DNA of 64,000 nt from Methylovorus glucosotrophus (GCF_009858335.1 NZ_VMSE01000001.1:1364001-1428000); one strand, 5' to 3'; shown: positions 1 to 8,170, counted from the first letter of the stretch. Numbers and translations are program-made. The notes: a model not told the origin generated them from the sequence alone.

Positions 1-443
1 CCGGTGTGCATGGCAGCCAGGAAGTCGACGCATTCCGCGAGCTGCCTCAATTTCCGGCGCAGAGTGCGGCCGAACTTTGCCGCTACGTGCTGATGCAGGC
101 CTTGCCAGCGCTGGCCGAGCATGATTTGTCCGCCTTTGGCCGCGCCATACGTGAGCTGCAGGAGCGTACCGGGGATCATTTTGCGCCAGCCCAGGGTGGC
201 CGTTATGCCAGCCCCAGAGTGGCGGAAATACTGGATTTTCTGGCGGGGCAGGGTGTGCCATGCCTGGGACAAAGTTCCTGGGGGCCTACAGGTTTTGCAG
301 TTTTTGCCGATGTTGAAGATGCGGAGCGTATGCTGGAAGCGTTACAATCCAGATATACTGATGAGCAAGGCATTGAATTCCTGCTGTGCAAGGGCGGCAA
401 TGCTGGCGCTGAAATTAGCGTAGTTCAGGAACTCCTGGCCTAA
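1..443 (+). CDS. mptG: Beta-ribofuranosylaminobenzene 5'-phosphate synthase (C-terminal part)
   Basis: The reading frame is open from the window edge, so only about the last 147 residues are present and the start lies upstream. The visible part resembles the C-terminal half of GHMP-kinase-fold beta-RFAP synthase, with a glycine-rich WGPTGFAVF stretch near the end. This enzyme joins PRPP and para-aminobenzoate with loss of CO2 and makes the first committed intermediate of the methanopterin arm. Position directly before mtdB and mch fits the known H4MPT islands of methylotrophs. Identity rests on family recognition plus context; the active-site part is outside the window. Confidence 0.8.
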   Translation, partial: GVHGSQEVDAFRELPQFPAQSAAELCRYVLMQALPALAEHDLSAFGRAIRELQERTGDHFAPAQGGRYASPRVAEILDFLAGQGVPCLGQSSWGPTGFAVFADVEDAERMLEALQSRYTDEQGIEFLLCKGGNAGAEISVVQELLA

Positions 444-501
444 AAACAATTAATGAATTTTTATGCGAGTAGTGCAGTTTCAAGTAGTTATGCAGTGAGC
501 G

Positions 502-515
502 GGCTGGAAACAGCC
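502..515 (+). other. Small GAAA-loop hairpin in the mptG-mtdB gap
   Basis: A 5-bp stem (GGCTG/CAGCC) closed by a GAAA tetraloop lies in the 113-bp gap between mptG and mtdB and is followed by an A/T-rich stretch but no T-run. It could be a weak terminator, a processing site or chance. The mtdB ribosome binding site GAGGG lies at about 543-547. Confidence 0.3.
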
Positions 516-556
516 TGAAATTTAAAAACAGAACCACCTTTGCGAGGGCAAGCGAC

Positions 557-1468
557 ATGGAAGGGACCAAAGTGGAAAAGCCGTACGTATTACATTTTAT
601 TACACCAGCTAAAAATGCCAGCCCGTTTGACGTCAATATGGCGTATGACGCTGGTTACGATGCCATCGCGCAATATACCAATGTACAACTGAGTGAAGTG
701 ACCGGCCTCGTGCAGGATGCCATTTTCTCGCGTGGCCCTCGTGGCGTATGGCGCACCGGCATGCTGATCGGTGGCCGTGATGTTGACCTGGCCATGGATA
801 TGCTGGAAACAGCCAAGAAGTCCATGGTGCCACCATTCGAAATTTCCGTATTTGCCGATCCTTCCGGCGCATTTACGACCTCCGCTGCCATGATGGCACG
901 CGTTGAGCAGCTGCTGACCAAGTATTACGGCGGTACGCTGCAAGGCCGCAAGGTCAGCATTTTCGGCGCAACCGGCCCAGTGGGTGGTTGTACCGCCGTG
1001 ATTGCATCCAAGTACGGTGCAACTGTTGAAATGGTCGCTCACCGCGCGCTGTCCGATGTAGTGGAAAAAGCCGAAGCCTATAACAAGCGTTACGGTACCA
1101 ATATCCAGTGCGTGGATGGCAGCACCGATGAGCTGAAGACCAAGATTCTGGCTACCAGCGATGTTGCCCTGTGCTGTGCCGCTGCTGGCGTGCGCGTGCT
1201 GACCATTGAGCAGATGAAGACTTCCAAGACGCTGAAGGTTGTGGCTGACGTGAACGCCGTTCCACCTACCGGTGCTGAAGGCGTGGGCGTGATGGCCGAC
1301 GGTGTGCTGATCGAAGGTACTGAAATCTACGGTATCGGCGCCTTGGCGATCGGTAATATCAAATACCAAACCCAGCAACGTCTGTTCAAGAAAATGCTGG
1401 AAGGTCAGAGCCATGTGTACATCGATTTCATTACCGCCTTTGAACTGGCGCGTAAAGATCTCGTATAG
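557..1468 (+). CDS. mtdB: NAD(P)-dependent methylene-tetrahydromethanopterin dehydrogenase
   Basis: The 303-residue product has the length and features of MtdB: an N-terminal substrate domain and a Rossmann motif GATGPVGG near residue 140. It oxidises methylene-H4MPT to methenyl-H4MPT in the cytoplasm, the step after Fae in the formaldehyde oxidation branch. An ATG follows a GAGGG ribosome binding site at a good distance; an in-frame GTG a few codons later is less likely. It follows mptG by 113 bp and precedes cofactor genes and mch, the next enzyme of the pathway. MtdA, the paralogue acting on H4F as well, is the main alternative; the strong context with mch favours MtdB. Confidence 0.9.
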   Translation: MEGTKVEKPYVLHFITPAKNASPFDVNMAYDAGYDAIAQYTNVQLSEVTGLVQDAIFSRGPRGVWRTGMLIGGRDVDLAMDMLETAKKSMVPPFEISVFADPSGAFTTSAAMMARVEQLLTKYYGGTLQGRKVSIFGATGPVGGCTAVIASKYGATVEMVAHRALSDVVEKAEAYNKRYGTNIQCVDGSTDELKTKILATSDVALCCAAAGVRVLTIEQMKTSKTLKVVADVNAVPPTGAEGVGVMADGVLIEGTEIYGIGALAIGNIKYQTQQRLFKKMLEGQSHVYIDFITAFELARKDLV

Positions 1469-1495
1469 GTAGCTCTGAAACACCAGATTGCCATA

Positions 1496-2662
1496 GTGGC
1501 GGCGATTGCCCGCCCTTATGTCGCAGCAGCATCGGCAGCGGGGTATCACGTACTCGCTGCCGATGTTTTTGGTGATGAGGACACGCGAGCAGCCAGTGCC
1601 GCCTTGCTGGTGTTGCCTTATCGCGATGGTGGGTTTACCGAGGATGCGATACGCCATACCTTGATCCCGGCGCTGTCTTTGTATCAGGTTCCGTATCTGT
1701 TGTACGGCAGTGGCTTTGAAACCAACCCATCCTTGCTCGACCTGCTTTCCCCGCATATCACCATACTGGGGAATACCTCATCCACTATTTCACGCTGCAA
1801 GTCTCCCCGGGATTTTTACGCCAGCTGTCTTGCCCTCGATATCCCTGTTCCTGATACCCGGTTTGCGCTTGAGTCACTTATCGATGAGCCGCTGGATGCA
1901 TGGTTATGCAAGCGCGCAGGGCACGCAGGTGGCATGCATGTCATGCCTGTCGCTGCTGGCATGCCTGAACCTGAAGCGGATGTCTATTTTCAACGCAAGA
2001 TCGCGGGTCAGCCAGTCTCGCTGCTCTTTCTGGCGCATGATGACAAAGTACATATAGTCGGTTTTCAGCGCCAACTGGTGTGTCCGCATGGCAACTTGCC
2101 GTACCGCTATGCCGGGCTGGTCGGGCCCTTGGCACTGGCATCCGGTGTGCAGGATGCGCTTGTACAGGCGGCGAGTAGATTGACCAGCCATTATGGCTTG
2201 CGAGGGCTCAATAGCCTGGATGCGATCATGGTGGAGGATGCGATTTTTGTGCTGGAAATAAACCCGCGCTTAAGCGCGAGTCTGGCGCTATATGAGCATC
2301 AGGCCCAGTGGTTGCGAGCGCATGTGGCGACATGCCTGGGGGAGCCGCAAGTGAATATTCCTGCTGCGGCGCCATCTGGGGTGGGACAGGTGAGGGCGAA
2401 TCTGGTATGTTATTCCCCCATTGACGTTGAGGTGCCGGCTGGCTTTGCATGGCCTTCGTGGGTGGTTGACCAGCCGCCAGTGGGCACGCGCATTCAGCAG
2501 CACATGCCGCTCTGTACCATCGTGGCAACAGCAGGGAATGACCGGGAAGCAGAACACCTGGCGCGCCAGCGCGCGCAAGCATTGAATGAAGCATTAAATA
2601 ATATCGAACCATCAGGAGAATCACATGAGTCAAGCAGCTTTGGATGTCAGTCGTTGGCCTAG
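1496..2662 (+). CDS. ATP-grasp protein of the H4MPT gene island (orfY-type)
   Basis: A 388-residue protein with an ATP-grasp layout: a nucleotide-binding middle part and a C-terminal metal-binding segment [11 protein letters not shown] near residues 250-260. It resembles the ATP-grasp proteins found only with H4MPT-linked C1 genes; the exact ligase reaction is unknown, but addition of an amino acid to H4MPT or a methylofuran-type cofactor is a fair inference. The listed GTG start cuts into what looks like the first beta-strand (QIAIV before AAIARPYV), so translation may start upstream at CTG 1475, only 7 bp after the mtdB stop. The 3' end overlaps mch by 38 bp, suggesting coupled translation. 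Confidence 0.75.
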   Translation: MAAIARPYVAAASAAGYHVLAADVFGDEDTRAASAALLVLPYRDGGFTEDAIRHTLIPALSLYQVPYLLYGSGFETNPSLLDLLSPHITILGNTSSTISRCKSPRDFYASCLALDIPVPDTRFALESLIDEPLDAWLCKRAGHAGGMHVMPVAAGMPEPEADVYFQRKIAGQPVSLLFLAHDDKVHIVGFQRQLVCPHGNLPYRYAGLVGPLALASGVQDALVQAASRLTSHYGLRGLNSLDAIMVEDAIFVLEINPRLSASLALYEHQAQWLRAHVATCLGEPQVNIPAAAPSGVGQVRANLVCYSPIDVEVPAGFAWPSWVVDQPPVGTRIQQHMPLCTIVATAGNDREAEHLARQRAQALNEALNNIEPSGESHESSSFGCQSLA

Positions 2663-3608
2663 CGTTAACAAACTCACCGCGCCTCTGGTGCAATACATTC
2701 TGGATAACGCCGATGCGCTGCGTGTCGGCGTTGAGAAGCATGCGACAGGCGCAACCATTGTCGATGCTGGCATCAAGTCGCCAGGTGGTTTGGAAGCTGG
2801 TCGCCTGATTGCCGAAATCTGTATGGGCGGCCTGGGCCACGTCAGCCTGCACAACTCAGCCACGTTTGCCCATTGGCCATGGATGCTGTCCGTGCATTCC
2901 AACAACCCCATCCTGTCCTGCCTGGGTAGCCAGTACGCAGGCTGGAGCCTCTCCCACGAAAAGTTCTTCTCACTCGGTTCCGGCCCAGGCCGTGCATTGG
3001 CCGGCCGTGAAGAGCTTTACAAAGAGCTTGGCTATCAGGACAAGTTTGATTCCGCATGCCTGGTGTTGGAGAGCGACAAGGCCCCACCAACAGAAGTGAT
3101 TGAAAAGGTTGCCCGCGATACCGGGGTGGCCGCAGACAAGCTGACCTTTATCCTGACGCCTACCCGCAGTCTGGCCGGTACCGTGCAAATCGTTGCCCGC
3201 GTGCTGGAAGTCGCCATGCACAAGATTCATACGCTGCATTTCCCACTGGATCACGTGGTGGATGGCATGGCGAGTGCGCCAGTGCCGCCACCAGCACCTG
3301 ATTTCCTCATCGGCATGGGCCGCACCAACGATGCCATCCTGTTTGGCGGCCATGCGCATATCTTCGTCAAGGGCAGCGATGAAGCTGCAGCCAAGCTGGC
3401 ACAAGATCTGCCAAGCAGTTCTTCACGCGATTACGGCCGTCCGTTTGCCGAGGTGTTCAAGAGCGTGAACATGGACTTCTACAAGATCGATCCTATGCTG
3501 TTCAGCCCGGCCGCTGTGACGGTAACCGCCGTCGATTCCGGCAAGAGCTTTGTCGGTGGCAAACTGGATCAAGCCTTGCTCGATCAGTCATTCGGCTATC
3601 CTGCTTAA
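2625..3608 (+). CDS. mch: Methenyl-tetrahydromethanopterin cyclohydrolase
   Basis: The 327-residue product matches Mch in length and in conserved blocks such as [18 protein letters not shown] near residues 55-72. It hydrolyses methenyl-H4MPT to N5-formyl-H4MPT in the cytoplasm, between MtdB and the formyltransferase/hydrolase complex. The ATG follows a clear AGGAG box (CAGGAGAATCAC) located inside the preceding ATP-grasp gene, whose end it overlaps by 38 bp. It is followed 12 bp later by a RimK-like gene. Nothing in the sequence suggests a broken gene. Confidence 0.93.
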   Translation: MSQAALDVSRWPSVNKLTAPLVQYILDNADALRVGVEKHATGATIVDAGIKSPGGLEAGRLIAEICMGGLGHVSLHNSATFAHWPWMLSVHSNNPILSCLGSQYAGWSLSHEKFFSLGSGPGRALAGREELYKELGYQDKFDSACLVLESDKAPPTEVIEKVARDTGVAADKLTFILTPTRSLAGTVQIVARVLEVAMHKIHTLHFPLDHVVDGMASAPVPPPAPDFLIGMGRTNDAILFGGHAHIFVKGSDEAAAKLAQDLPSSSSRDYGRPFAEVFKSVNMDFYKIDPMLFSPAAVTVTAVDSGKSFVGGKLDQALLDQSFGYPA

Positions 3609-3620
3609 TCGTATTGACGG

Positions 3621-4550
3621 GTGTTACTTTTGAATCCGCGCATCCCGGTATTTACCGATGATCCGGGCTGGCATGGCAAACGCTTGCGTGAAGCGTTTGC
3701 TGCGCGCGGTCTGGAGGCCGTGTTTGTTTCATTGAAAGATTGCCGTCTGGATATCACCCCGGGGCATGCCGGCGTGGTGATTCCAGGCTTTGATCGCTTG
3801 CCCGACTGTGCATTTGTGCGTGGCGTGCCAGGTGGTACGCTGCAGCAGGTTATCGTGCGGCTGGATGTGTTGCATGCCTTGCAAATGCTAGGTGTGCGCG
3901 TCTACAACGATGGTCGTGCTGTCGAGCGCACGGTAGACAAAGCCATGACCAGTTTTCTGCTACACCGGCATCAGGTGGCCACCCCGGCGACCTGGGTGTG
4001 CGAGTCTCGGGCGCAGGCGCATGACATCATCAACCGTGAGCTTGCGGCAGGTCATCATCTGGTGATCAAGCCACTGTTTGGCTCCCAGGGCATGGGGGTG
4101 CGCAAACTGGTCCCCGGCTCGGCGCTCCCGGTACCTATGGATGAACACGTCGACGGTCTTTATTATTTGCAACGCTACATTGATAGCGGGGAAGGGCGCT
4201 GGCACGATCACCGTGTATTTGTCATCAATGGCAAGGCCATCGGGGCGATGGTGCGGCATGGCGCCAGCTGGGTAAATAATGTGGCCCAGGGCGGCCGCTG
4301 TGAAGTGCTGCCGCATACTGGCGAAATCGCCGAACTTGCTGAGGCTGCAGCCCGCGCAGTCGATATTGATTACTGTGGGGTCGATATTATCCGTGATCGT
4401 CATGGCAAGCTGTTCGTACTGGAAGTGAACAGCATCCCGGCCTGGAAAGGCTTGCAAGGGGTGGTCGAATTGAATGTGGCCGAAGCATTGGTGGATGATC
4501 TGTTGGCAAAGCTGGCAACCGAGCCTCAATTGAATCTGGCAAGTTCCTGA
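3621..4550 (+). CDS. RimK-like ATP-grasp ligase of H4MPT cluster (orf5-type)
   Basis: About 309 residues with a full RimK-type ATP-grasp core: a glycine-rich loop GSQGMGVRKL near residues 154-163 and the metal-binding segment VLEVNSIPAWKG near residues 273-284. Family members add glutamate to proteins or cofactors; archaeal MptN adds glutamate to H4MPT, so a gamma- or alpha-glutamyl ligation on H4MPT or methylofuran is inferred. The N-terminal TDDPGWHG block is typical of the methylotroph version. The start may be GTG 3621 or TTG 3630; the latter is better placed after GGGTG. The next gene begins immediately after the stop. Confidence 0.8.
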   Translation: MLLLNPRIPVFTDDPGWHGKRLREAFAARGLEAVFVSLKDCRLDITPGHAGVVIPGFDRLPDCAFVRGVPGGTLQQVIVRLDVLHALQMLGVRVYNDGRAVERTVDKAMTSFLLHRHQVATPATWVCESRAQAHDIINRELAAGHHLVIKPLFGSQGMGVRKLVPGSALPVPMDEHVDGLYYLQRYIDSGEGRWHDHRVFVINGKAIGAMVRHGASWVNNVAQGGRCEVLPHTGEIAELAEAAARAVDIDYCGVDIIRDRHGKLFVLEVNSIPAWKGLQGVVELNVAEALVDDLLAKLATEPQLNLASS

Positions 4551-5393
4551 ATGACTATCTCAGCGAGTGAGTTGGCAGGCCTGTATAAAGAGGCCTGCCT
4601 GGCGGAGTTAAGCGCGCTGAAGCCAGGCAATGTACATATTTTTGCGGATGGACATGGCATGGTCGTGCAGGACTTCATTGCCAGCGCTGAGGCCTCCGCC
4701 CAGCCCTTGTGCGAGCCTGGACTGACCGTGGGGCAACGCATACAGCAGGCGATTCAAGCCACCTGGTCCGCCGTTAACTGCAATACCAATCTTGGCATTA
4801 TTCTTCTTGCTGCGCCCATGATTCAAGCCTCGTTGGAAGCGGGTCTGCCTTTGAGCGCGCATGCCTTGAGTCATACCTTGCAGAGCTTGACCGTTGACGA
4901 TGCCAGGCTTGCCTATGCGGCCATCTTGCAGGCGTCGCCAGCAGGGTTGGGGAGCAGCGACCAGCATGATGTACACGAAGCACCAGCCGTGACATTGCTA
5001 CAGGCCATGGAGCAGGCGCAATCTTACGATCTGGTGGCGCGCCAATATGCCAATGGATATCAGGAAATAGTGCAGTTCGGGCTTGGCCGTTACCATACGG
5101 CCATGGCGCGATGGCAACGGGAGGCCTGGGCGGTAAGCGCCGTTTACCTGGGATTTCTCTCCCGTTATCCTGATAGTCACATTGCAAGAAAGTATGGCTT
5201 GGCCGCCGCCGAGCGCGTCATGCAGCAAGCGCTGGTGCATGAGCAAAACCTGATGGCGAGCGATAACCCCAAAACCTGCCAGCGTTCCCTCATGACCTTT
5301 GATCAGGAATTGAAAACGGCAAAACTCAATCCGGGAACCACCGCCGACCTTACCGTGGCTACCGTGCTGGCAGCTGCATTATTCACGTCTTGA
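4551..5393 (+). CDS. CitG-like triphosphoribosyl-dephospho-CoA synthase family protein (orf7-type)
   Basis: The 280-residue product belongs to the CitG/MdcB family, recognisable by KPGNVH near residue 25 and SSDQHDVHEAP near residues 138-148. Classical members make the prosthetic group of citrate lyase or malonate decarboxylase, but no such enzyme is encoded here. In methylotrophs this gene travels with mch and the RimK-like gene and has been linked to H4MPT-dependent C1 transfer; its reaction is not established. The ATG starts right after the preceding stop (0-bp gap), so the two are almost certainly co-translated. It appears to be the last gene of this operon. Confidence 0.8.
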   Translation: MTISASELAGLYKEACLAELSALKPGNVHIFADGHGMVVQDFIASAEASAQPLCEPGLTVGQRIQQAIQATWSAVNCNTNLGIILLAAPMIQASLEAGLPLSAHALSHTLQSLTVDDARLAYAAILQASPAGLGSSDQHDVHEAPAVTLLQAMEQAQSYDLVARQYANGYQEIVQFGLGRYHTAMARWQREAWAVSAVYLGFLSRYPDSHIARKYGLAAAERVMQQALVHEQNLMASDNPKTCQRSLMTFDQELKTAKLNPGTTADLTVATVLAAALFTS

Positions 5394-5443
5394 GCCTGGC
5401 TCTGGGGAGCAGAACTTATATGTAGTAATTGCCAGAATTCGGT

Positions 5444-5449
5444 TATACT
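5444..5449 (+). promoter_or_regulatory. Candidate -10 element before the structured region upstream of tal
   Basis: TATACT matches the sigma-70 -10 consensus in 5 of 6 positions. No convincing -35 hexamer lies 16-18 bp upstream (TTGCCA is only 9 bp away), so an activator would be needed or this is chance. Transcription from here would start near 5456 and run into the structured region and terminator-like hairpin. Confidence 0.35.
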
Positions 5450-5455
5450 TGGGTA

Positions 5456-5646
5456 ATTAACGCATGGGTCGGCTGGATGCTTGTTTCGCTGGCTCGTGCT
5501 GTGTCAGGCATGTCCGTGCCATGGGCTACAAGCCCTGTATTCACTCTCGAATACCGACGGACACGACAAACCCCGTCGTTTCTGCACCTGAATAGCCACT
5601 GAACTCAATGCCGCGGCAATTATCGCCGGTGGCATTATATTTTTCT
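5456..5646 (+). ncRNA. Candidate structured RNA (leader or small RNA) upstream of tal
   Basis: The 354-bp gap between the CitG-like gene and tal contains no credible gene but strong base pairing. A perfect 7-bp outer stem (5511-5517 with 5557-5563) encloses two perfect hairpins, 5523-5535 (5 bp, loop ACA) and 5537-5554 (6 bp, loop ACTCTC), giving a three-way junction. A hairpin at 5563-5579 and a terminator-like hairpin at 5607-5636 follow. Alternative pairings exist: 5507-5510 with 5517-5520, and GGCAT at 5507-5511 with ATGCC at 5608-5612 in the terminator arm. This could be a riboswitch-like leader, a separate small RNA of about 190 nt, or the 3' end of the upstream operon. I recognise no known family. 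Confidence 0.4.
5607..5646 (+). terminator. Terminator-like hairpin upstream of tal
   Basis: AATGCC (5607-5612) pairs with GGCATT (5631-5636), and CGGC (5614-5617) with GCCG (5625-5628), around the loop AATTATC. The tail ATATTTTTCT follows. It may end the mptG-to-CitG-like operon or attenuate transcription into tal, whose ATG is 101 bp downstream. Confidence 0.65.
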
Positions 5647-5747
5647 GATGTTCCTGATACATGCCAGCACAGCTGGCGTACAGGGCGCGAATTGTTAAGT
5701 TGTATTGTTTGGTTTGCATTATTGAATTCATTTAAAGGAGGAGCAGT

Positions 5748-6701
5748 ATGGCTAATTTGTTAGAGCAGTTGAAAGAGATGACCACTATCGTTGCTGACAC
5801 CGGCGACGTTGAAGCGATCAAGAGTGTTAAGCCTGTTGATGCCACGACCAACCCATCCCTGCTGCTCAAGGCAAGTACTTTGCCTCAATACGCCCACCTG
5901 ATTGACGATGCAATTGCTTACGCAAAAGCACAAGGTGGCAGCAAGGAAGCACAAATTGAAAACGCAGCCGACAAACTGGCTGTGCTGATCGGTATTGAAA
6001 TTTCCAAGGTTGTTCCTGGCCGTATCTCCACTGAAGTGGATGCACGCCTGTCCTTCAACATCGACAAGATGGTGGCCAAGGGCCGCAAGCTGATGAAGCT
6101 GTATGAAGAAGCTGGTGTAGGCAAGGATCGCGTTCTGATCAAGCTGGCATCTACCTGGGAAGGTATCAAGGCTGGTGAAATCCTGGAAAAAGAAGGCATC
6201 AACTGTAACCTGACCCTGCTGTTCGGTTTCGGTCAAGCCCGTGCCTGCGCAGAAGCTGGCGTATTCCTGATTTCTCCATTCGTTGGCCGTATCCTTGACT
6301 GGTACAAAGCCAAGAACCCAGGCACTGAATACACTCAGGAAACTGACCCAGGCGTTGTGTCCGTACGTGCGATCTACGCTTACTACAAAGAACATGGTTA
6401 CAAAACCGTTGTGATGGGCGCTTCGTTCCGTAACACTGGCGAGCTGATTGCGCTGGCTGGTTGCGACCGTTTGACCGTTTCGCCTAACCTGCTGCAAGAT
6501 CTGGCAGCGACTGAAGGTACCCTGACTCGCGTTCTGAGCGACACCGGTGCCAAGTCCACCCCACCAGCCAAGATGACCGAAGAAGAGTTCCGTTTTGCTC
6601 TGAACGAAGATCCTATGGCCACTGAAAAGCTGGCTGAAGGTATCCGTGGTTTCGTGGTAGACCAAAACAAGCTGGAAAAGGCACTGGCTGAAAAGCTGTA
6701 A
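5748..6701 (+). CDS. tal: Transaldolase
   Basis: A 317-residue class I transaldolase close in length to E. coli TalB. It carries [12 protein letters not shown] near residue 31 and the Schiff-base lysine K132 in [14 protein letters not shown], followed by CNLTLLFG. It transfers a dihydroxyacetone unit from a ketose phosphate to an aldose phosphate in the cytoplasm, here most likely to regenerate ribulose 5-phosphate for the RuMP cycle. A very strong ribosome binding site (AAAGGAGGAG, 5734-5743) precedes the ATG, and codon choice is strongly biased, both signs of high expression. It lies 181 bp before hps. Confidence 0.95.
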   Translation: MANLLEQLKEMTTIVADTGDVEAIKSVKPVDATTNPSLLLKASTLPQYAHLIDDAIAYAKAQGGSKEAQIENAADKLAVLIGIEISKVVPGRISTEVDARLSFNIDKMVAKGRKLMKLYEEAGVGKDRVLIKLASTWEGIKAGEILEKEGINCNLTLLFGFGQARACAEAGVFLISPFVGRILDWYKAKNPGTEYTQETDPGVVSVRAIYAYYKEHGYKTVVMGASFRNTGELIALAGCDRLTVSPNLLQDLAATEGTLTRVLSDTGAKSTPPAKMTEEEFRFALNEDPMATEKLAEGIRGFVVDQNKLEKALAEKL

Positions 6702-6713
6702 TATTGCTGACTT

Positions 6714-6748
6714 GAATAGCGCTAATAATCAATTTATTAGCGCTATTC
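6714..6748. repeat. Perfect 15-bp inverted repeat between tal and hps
   Basis: Positions 6714-6728 and 6734-6748 are exact reverse complements around the 5-base loop TCAAT. No T-run follows, so it is not a classical intrinsic terminator. CTTGAATA (6711-6718) can also pair with TATTCAAG (6753-6760), which excludes part of the first stem. It could be an mRNA-stabilising stem at the 3' end of tal or an operator just upstream of the hps promoter. Confidence 0.75.
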
Positions 6749-6797
6749 ACTTTATTCAAGTAGTACATAAGTGCTATTGGATTTACCTAGCTTAACG

Positions 6798-6827
6798 TTG
6801 ACATCAACTTTGATTCCAACTTAAGAT
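6798..6827 (+). promoter_or_regulatory. Candidate sigma-70 promoter of hps
   Basis: A perfect -35 TTGACA (6798-6803) is separated by 18 bp from TAAGAT (6822-6827), which matches the -10 consensus in 4 of 6 positions. The start point would be near 6834, giving a leader of about 50 nt before the GTG of hps. That leader begins with a small A/T hairpin (about 6828-6844). Confidence 0.55.
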
Positions 6828-6882
6828 AGTTTTTCTAAAAACTAAGCACTTAATTTTTTAAACCAACTGGAGGAAGTACATC

Positions 6883-7512
6883 GTGGCATTAACTCAAATG
6901 GCATTAGACTCACTGGATTTTGACGCAACCGTAGCTCTGGCTACCACTGTTGCTCCACACGTGGACATCCTGGAAATCGGTACCCCATGCATCAAGCACA
7001 ACGGTATCAAGCTGCTGGAAACTCTGCGCGCCAAGTTCCCAAACAACAAGATCCTGGTTGACCTGAAGACCATGGACGCTGGCTTCTACGAAGCTGAGCC
7101 TTTCTACAAGGCTGGCGCTGACATCTGCACCGTTCTGGGTACTGCTGACCTGGGCACCATCAAGGGTGTAATTGACGCTGCTAACAAGTACGGCAAAGAA
7201 GCTCAAATCGACCTGATCAACGTTGCTGACAAAGCTGCTCGTACTCAAGAAGCTGCTAAGCTGGGCGCGCACATCATCGGCGTACACACTGGTCTGGACC
7301 AACAAGCTGCTGGTCAAACCCCATTTGCTGACCTGGCTCTGGTAGCTGGTCTGAACCTGGGCGTTAAGATCTCTGTTGCTGGTGGCGTTAAGGCTGCAAC
7401 CGTTAAGCAAGTTAAAGACGCTGGTGCTACCATCATCGTTGCTGGCGCTGCTATCTACGGTGCTGCTGATCCTGCTGCTTCTGCTGCTGAAATCACTTCG
7501 CTGGCTCACTAA
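6883..7512 (+). CDS. hps: 3-Hexulose-6-phosphate synthase
   Basis: The 209-residue single-domain product is a canonical Hps. DILEIGTPCIKHNG lies near residue 28, the metal/substrate motif VDLKTMDAG near residue 59, and a C-terminal phosphate-binding VAGGVK and IVAGAAIYG. It condenses formaldehyde with ribulose 5-phosphate to form D-arabino-hex-3-ulose 6-phosphate, the entry step of the RuMP cycle. A GTG start follows a strong GGAGG box. Codon use is extremely restricted (alanine mostly GCT, valine GTT/GTA, lysine AAG), more so than in neighbours, which fits a very abundant protein. A strong terminator follows. Confidence 0.96.
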   Translation: MALTQMALDSLDFDATVALATTVAPHVDILEIGTPCIKHNGIKLLETLRAKFPNNKILVDLKTMDAGFYEAEPFYKAGADICTVLGTADLGTIKGVIDAANKYGKEAQIDLINVADKAARTQEAAKLGAHIIGVHTGLDQQAAGQTPFADLALVAGLNLGVKISVAGGVKAATVKQVKDAGATIIVAGAAIYGAADPAASAAEITSLAH

Positions 7513-7561
7513 GCATCAAATTCCAGGGATTAAACCCATCTAGGAATTTAATGTAGTGATG

Positions 7562-7597
7562 AAAAATCCCGACTCAGCAATGTGTCGGGATTTTTTT
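7562..7597 (+). terminator. Strong intrinsic terminator between hps and hpi
   Basis: AAAAATCCCGAC (7562-7573) pairs with GTCGGGATTTTT (7584-7595) around a 10-base loop, followed by further T residues. It lies only about 36 bp before the hpi start codon, so hpi must depend on read-through or on a promoter that overlaps this element. Confidence 0.88.
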
Positions 7598-7633
7598 TGA
7601 ACATCAACGCTTACCGTCATTAAGGACATTCAA

Positions 7634-8170
7634 ATGGATCATCAACAATTTATTCTGGACAAGCTGTCCGGCATTCTCAATGTGACCGACAAGACCAAGG
7701 GTGCTGAACTCTTGAAGCTGGTTGAAGCTGCTGGCCGTACATTTATCGGTGGCGCTGGCCGCTCTTTGCTGGTTTCGCGTTTCTTCGCGATGCGCCTTGT
7801 GCACGCTGGCTACAATGTCAGCATGGTGGGTGAGGTTGTTACCCCCGCCATCAAGTCTGGCGATCTTCTGATTCTGGTTTCGGGCTCTGGTGGCACTGAA
7901 ACTCTGTTGCCTTTCGTGAAGAAAGCCAAGTCGCTGGGTGCCAAGCTGGTTGTTATCTCCATGAAGAAAACATCGCCTATGGCCGATGCCGCTGATCTGG
8001 TTATCCAGATTGGTCAGGATGACAGTTTCCCACTGACCAAGGGTATGCCGATGGGCTCCCAGTTCGAGCTGTCCACTCTGATTTTCCTGGAAGGCGTTAT
8101 CTCTGAGCTGATCCATGCCAAGGGCCTGACAGAAGAAGGTATGCGCGCTATCCACGCTAACCTGGAGTAA
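7634..8170 (+). CDS. hpi: 6-Phospho-3-hexuloisomerase
   Basis: A 178-residue SIS-domain protein of the size usual for this enzyme. GGAGRSLLVSRFFAMRL near residue 38 and VSGSGGTETLLP near residue 83 form the sugar-phosphate-binding core. It isomerises hexulose 6-phosphate to fructose 6-phosphate, the second RuMP step. It follows hps by 121 bp with a strong terminator between them. The ribosome binding site AAGGA lies 8-12 bp before the ATG. A terminator follows the gene, so it is probably transcribed only as the tail of hps message or alone. Confidence 0.94.
   Translation: MDHQQFILDKLSGILNVTDKTKGAELLKLVEAAGRTFIGGAGRSLLVSRFFAMRLVHAGYNVSMVGEVVTPAIKSGDLLILVSGSGGTETLLPFVKKAKSLGAKLVVISMKKTSPMADAADLVIQIGQDDSFPLTKGMPMGSQFELSTLIFLEGVISELIHAKGLTEEGMRAIHANLE

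Noticed and set aside
590..1756. A 388-codon open frame on the minus strand across mtdB
   Set aside because: It is the antisense shadow of a codon-biased gene, rich in His/Gln/Arg, with no family resemblance.
5429..5449. TTGCCA followed by TATACT as a full promoter
   Set aside because: The spacer is only 9 bp, too short for sigma-70; only the -10 is kept as a candidate.
5504..5731. A 75-codon minus-strand frame in the gap before tal
   Set aside because: It overlaps the structured RNA region, has no ribosome binding site and no recognisable domain.
5760..6665. A 301-codon open frame antisense to tal
   Set aside because: Composition (many Gln, Phe, Cys, His) and exact coincidence with a highly biased gene show a shadow frame.
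6910..7509. A 199-codon serine-rich antisense frame over hps
   Set aside because: Serine and valine runs come from complemented GCT/AAC codons of hps; no start signals.
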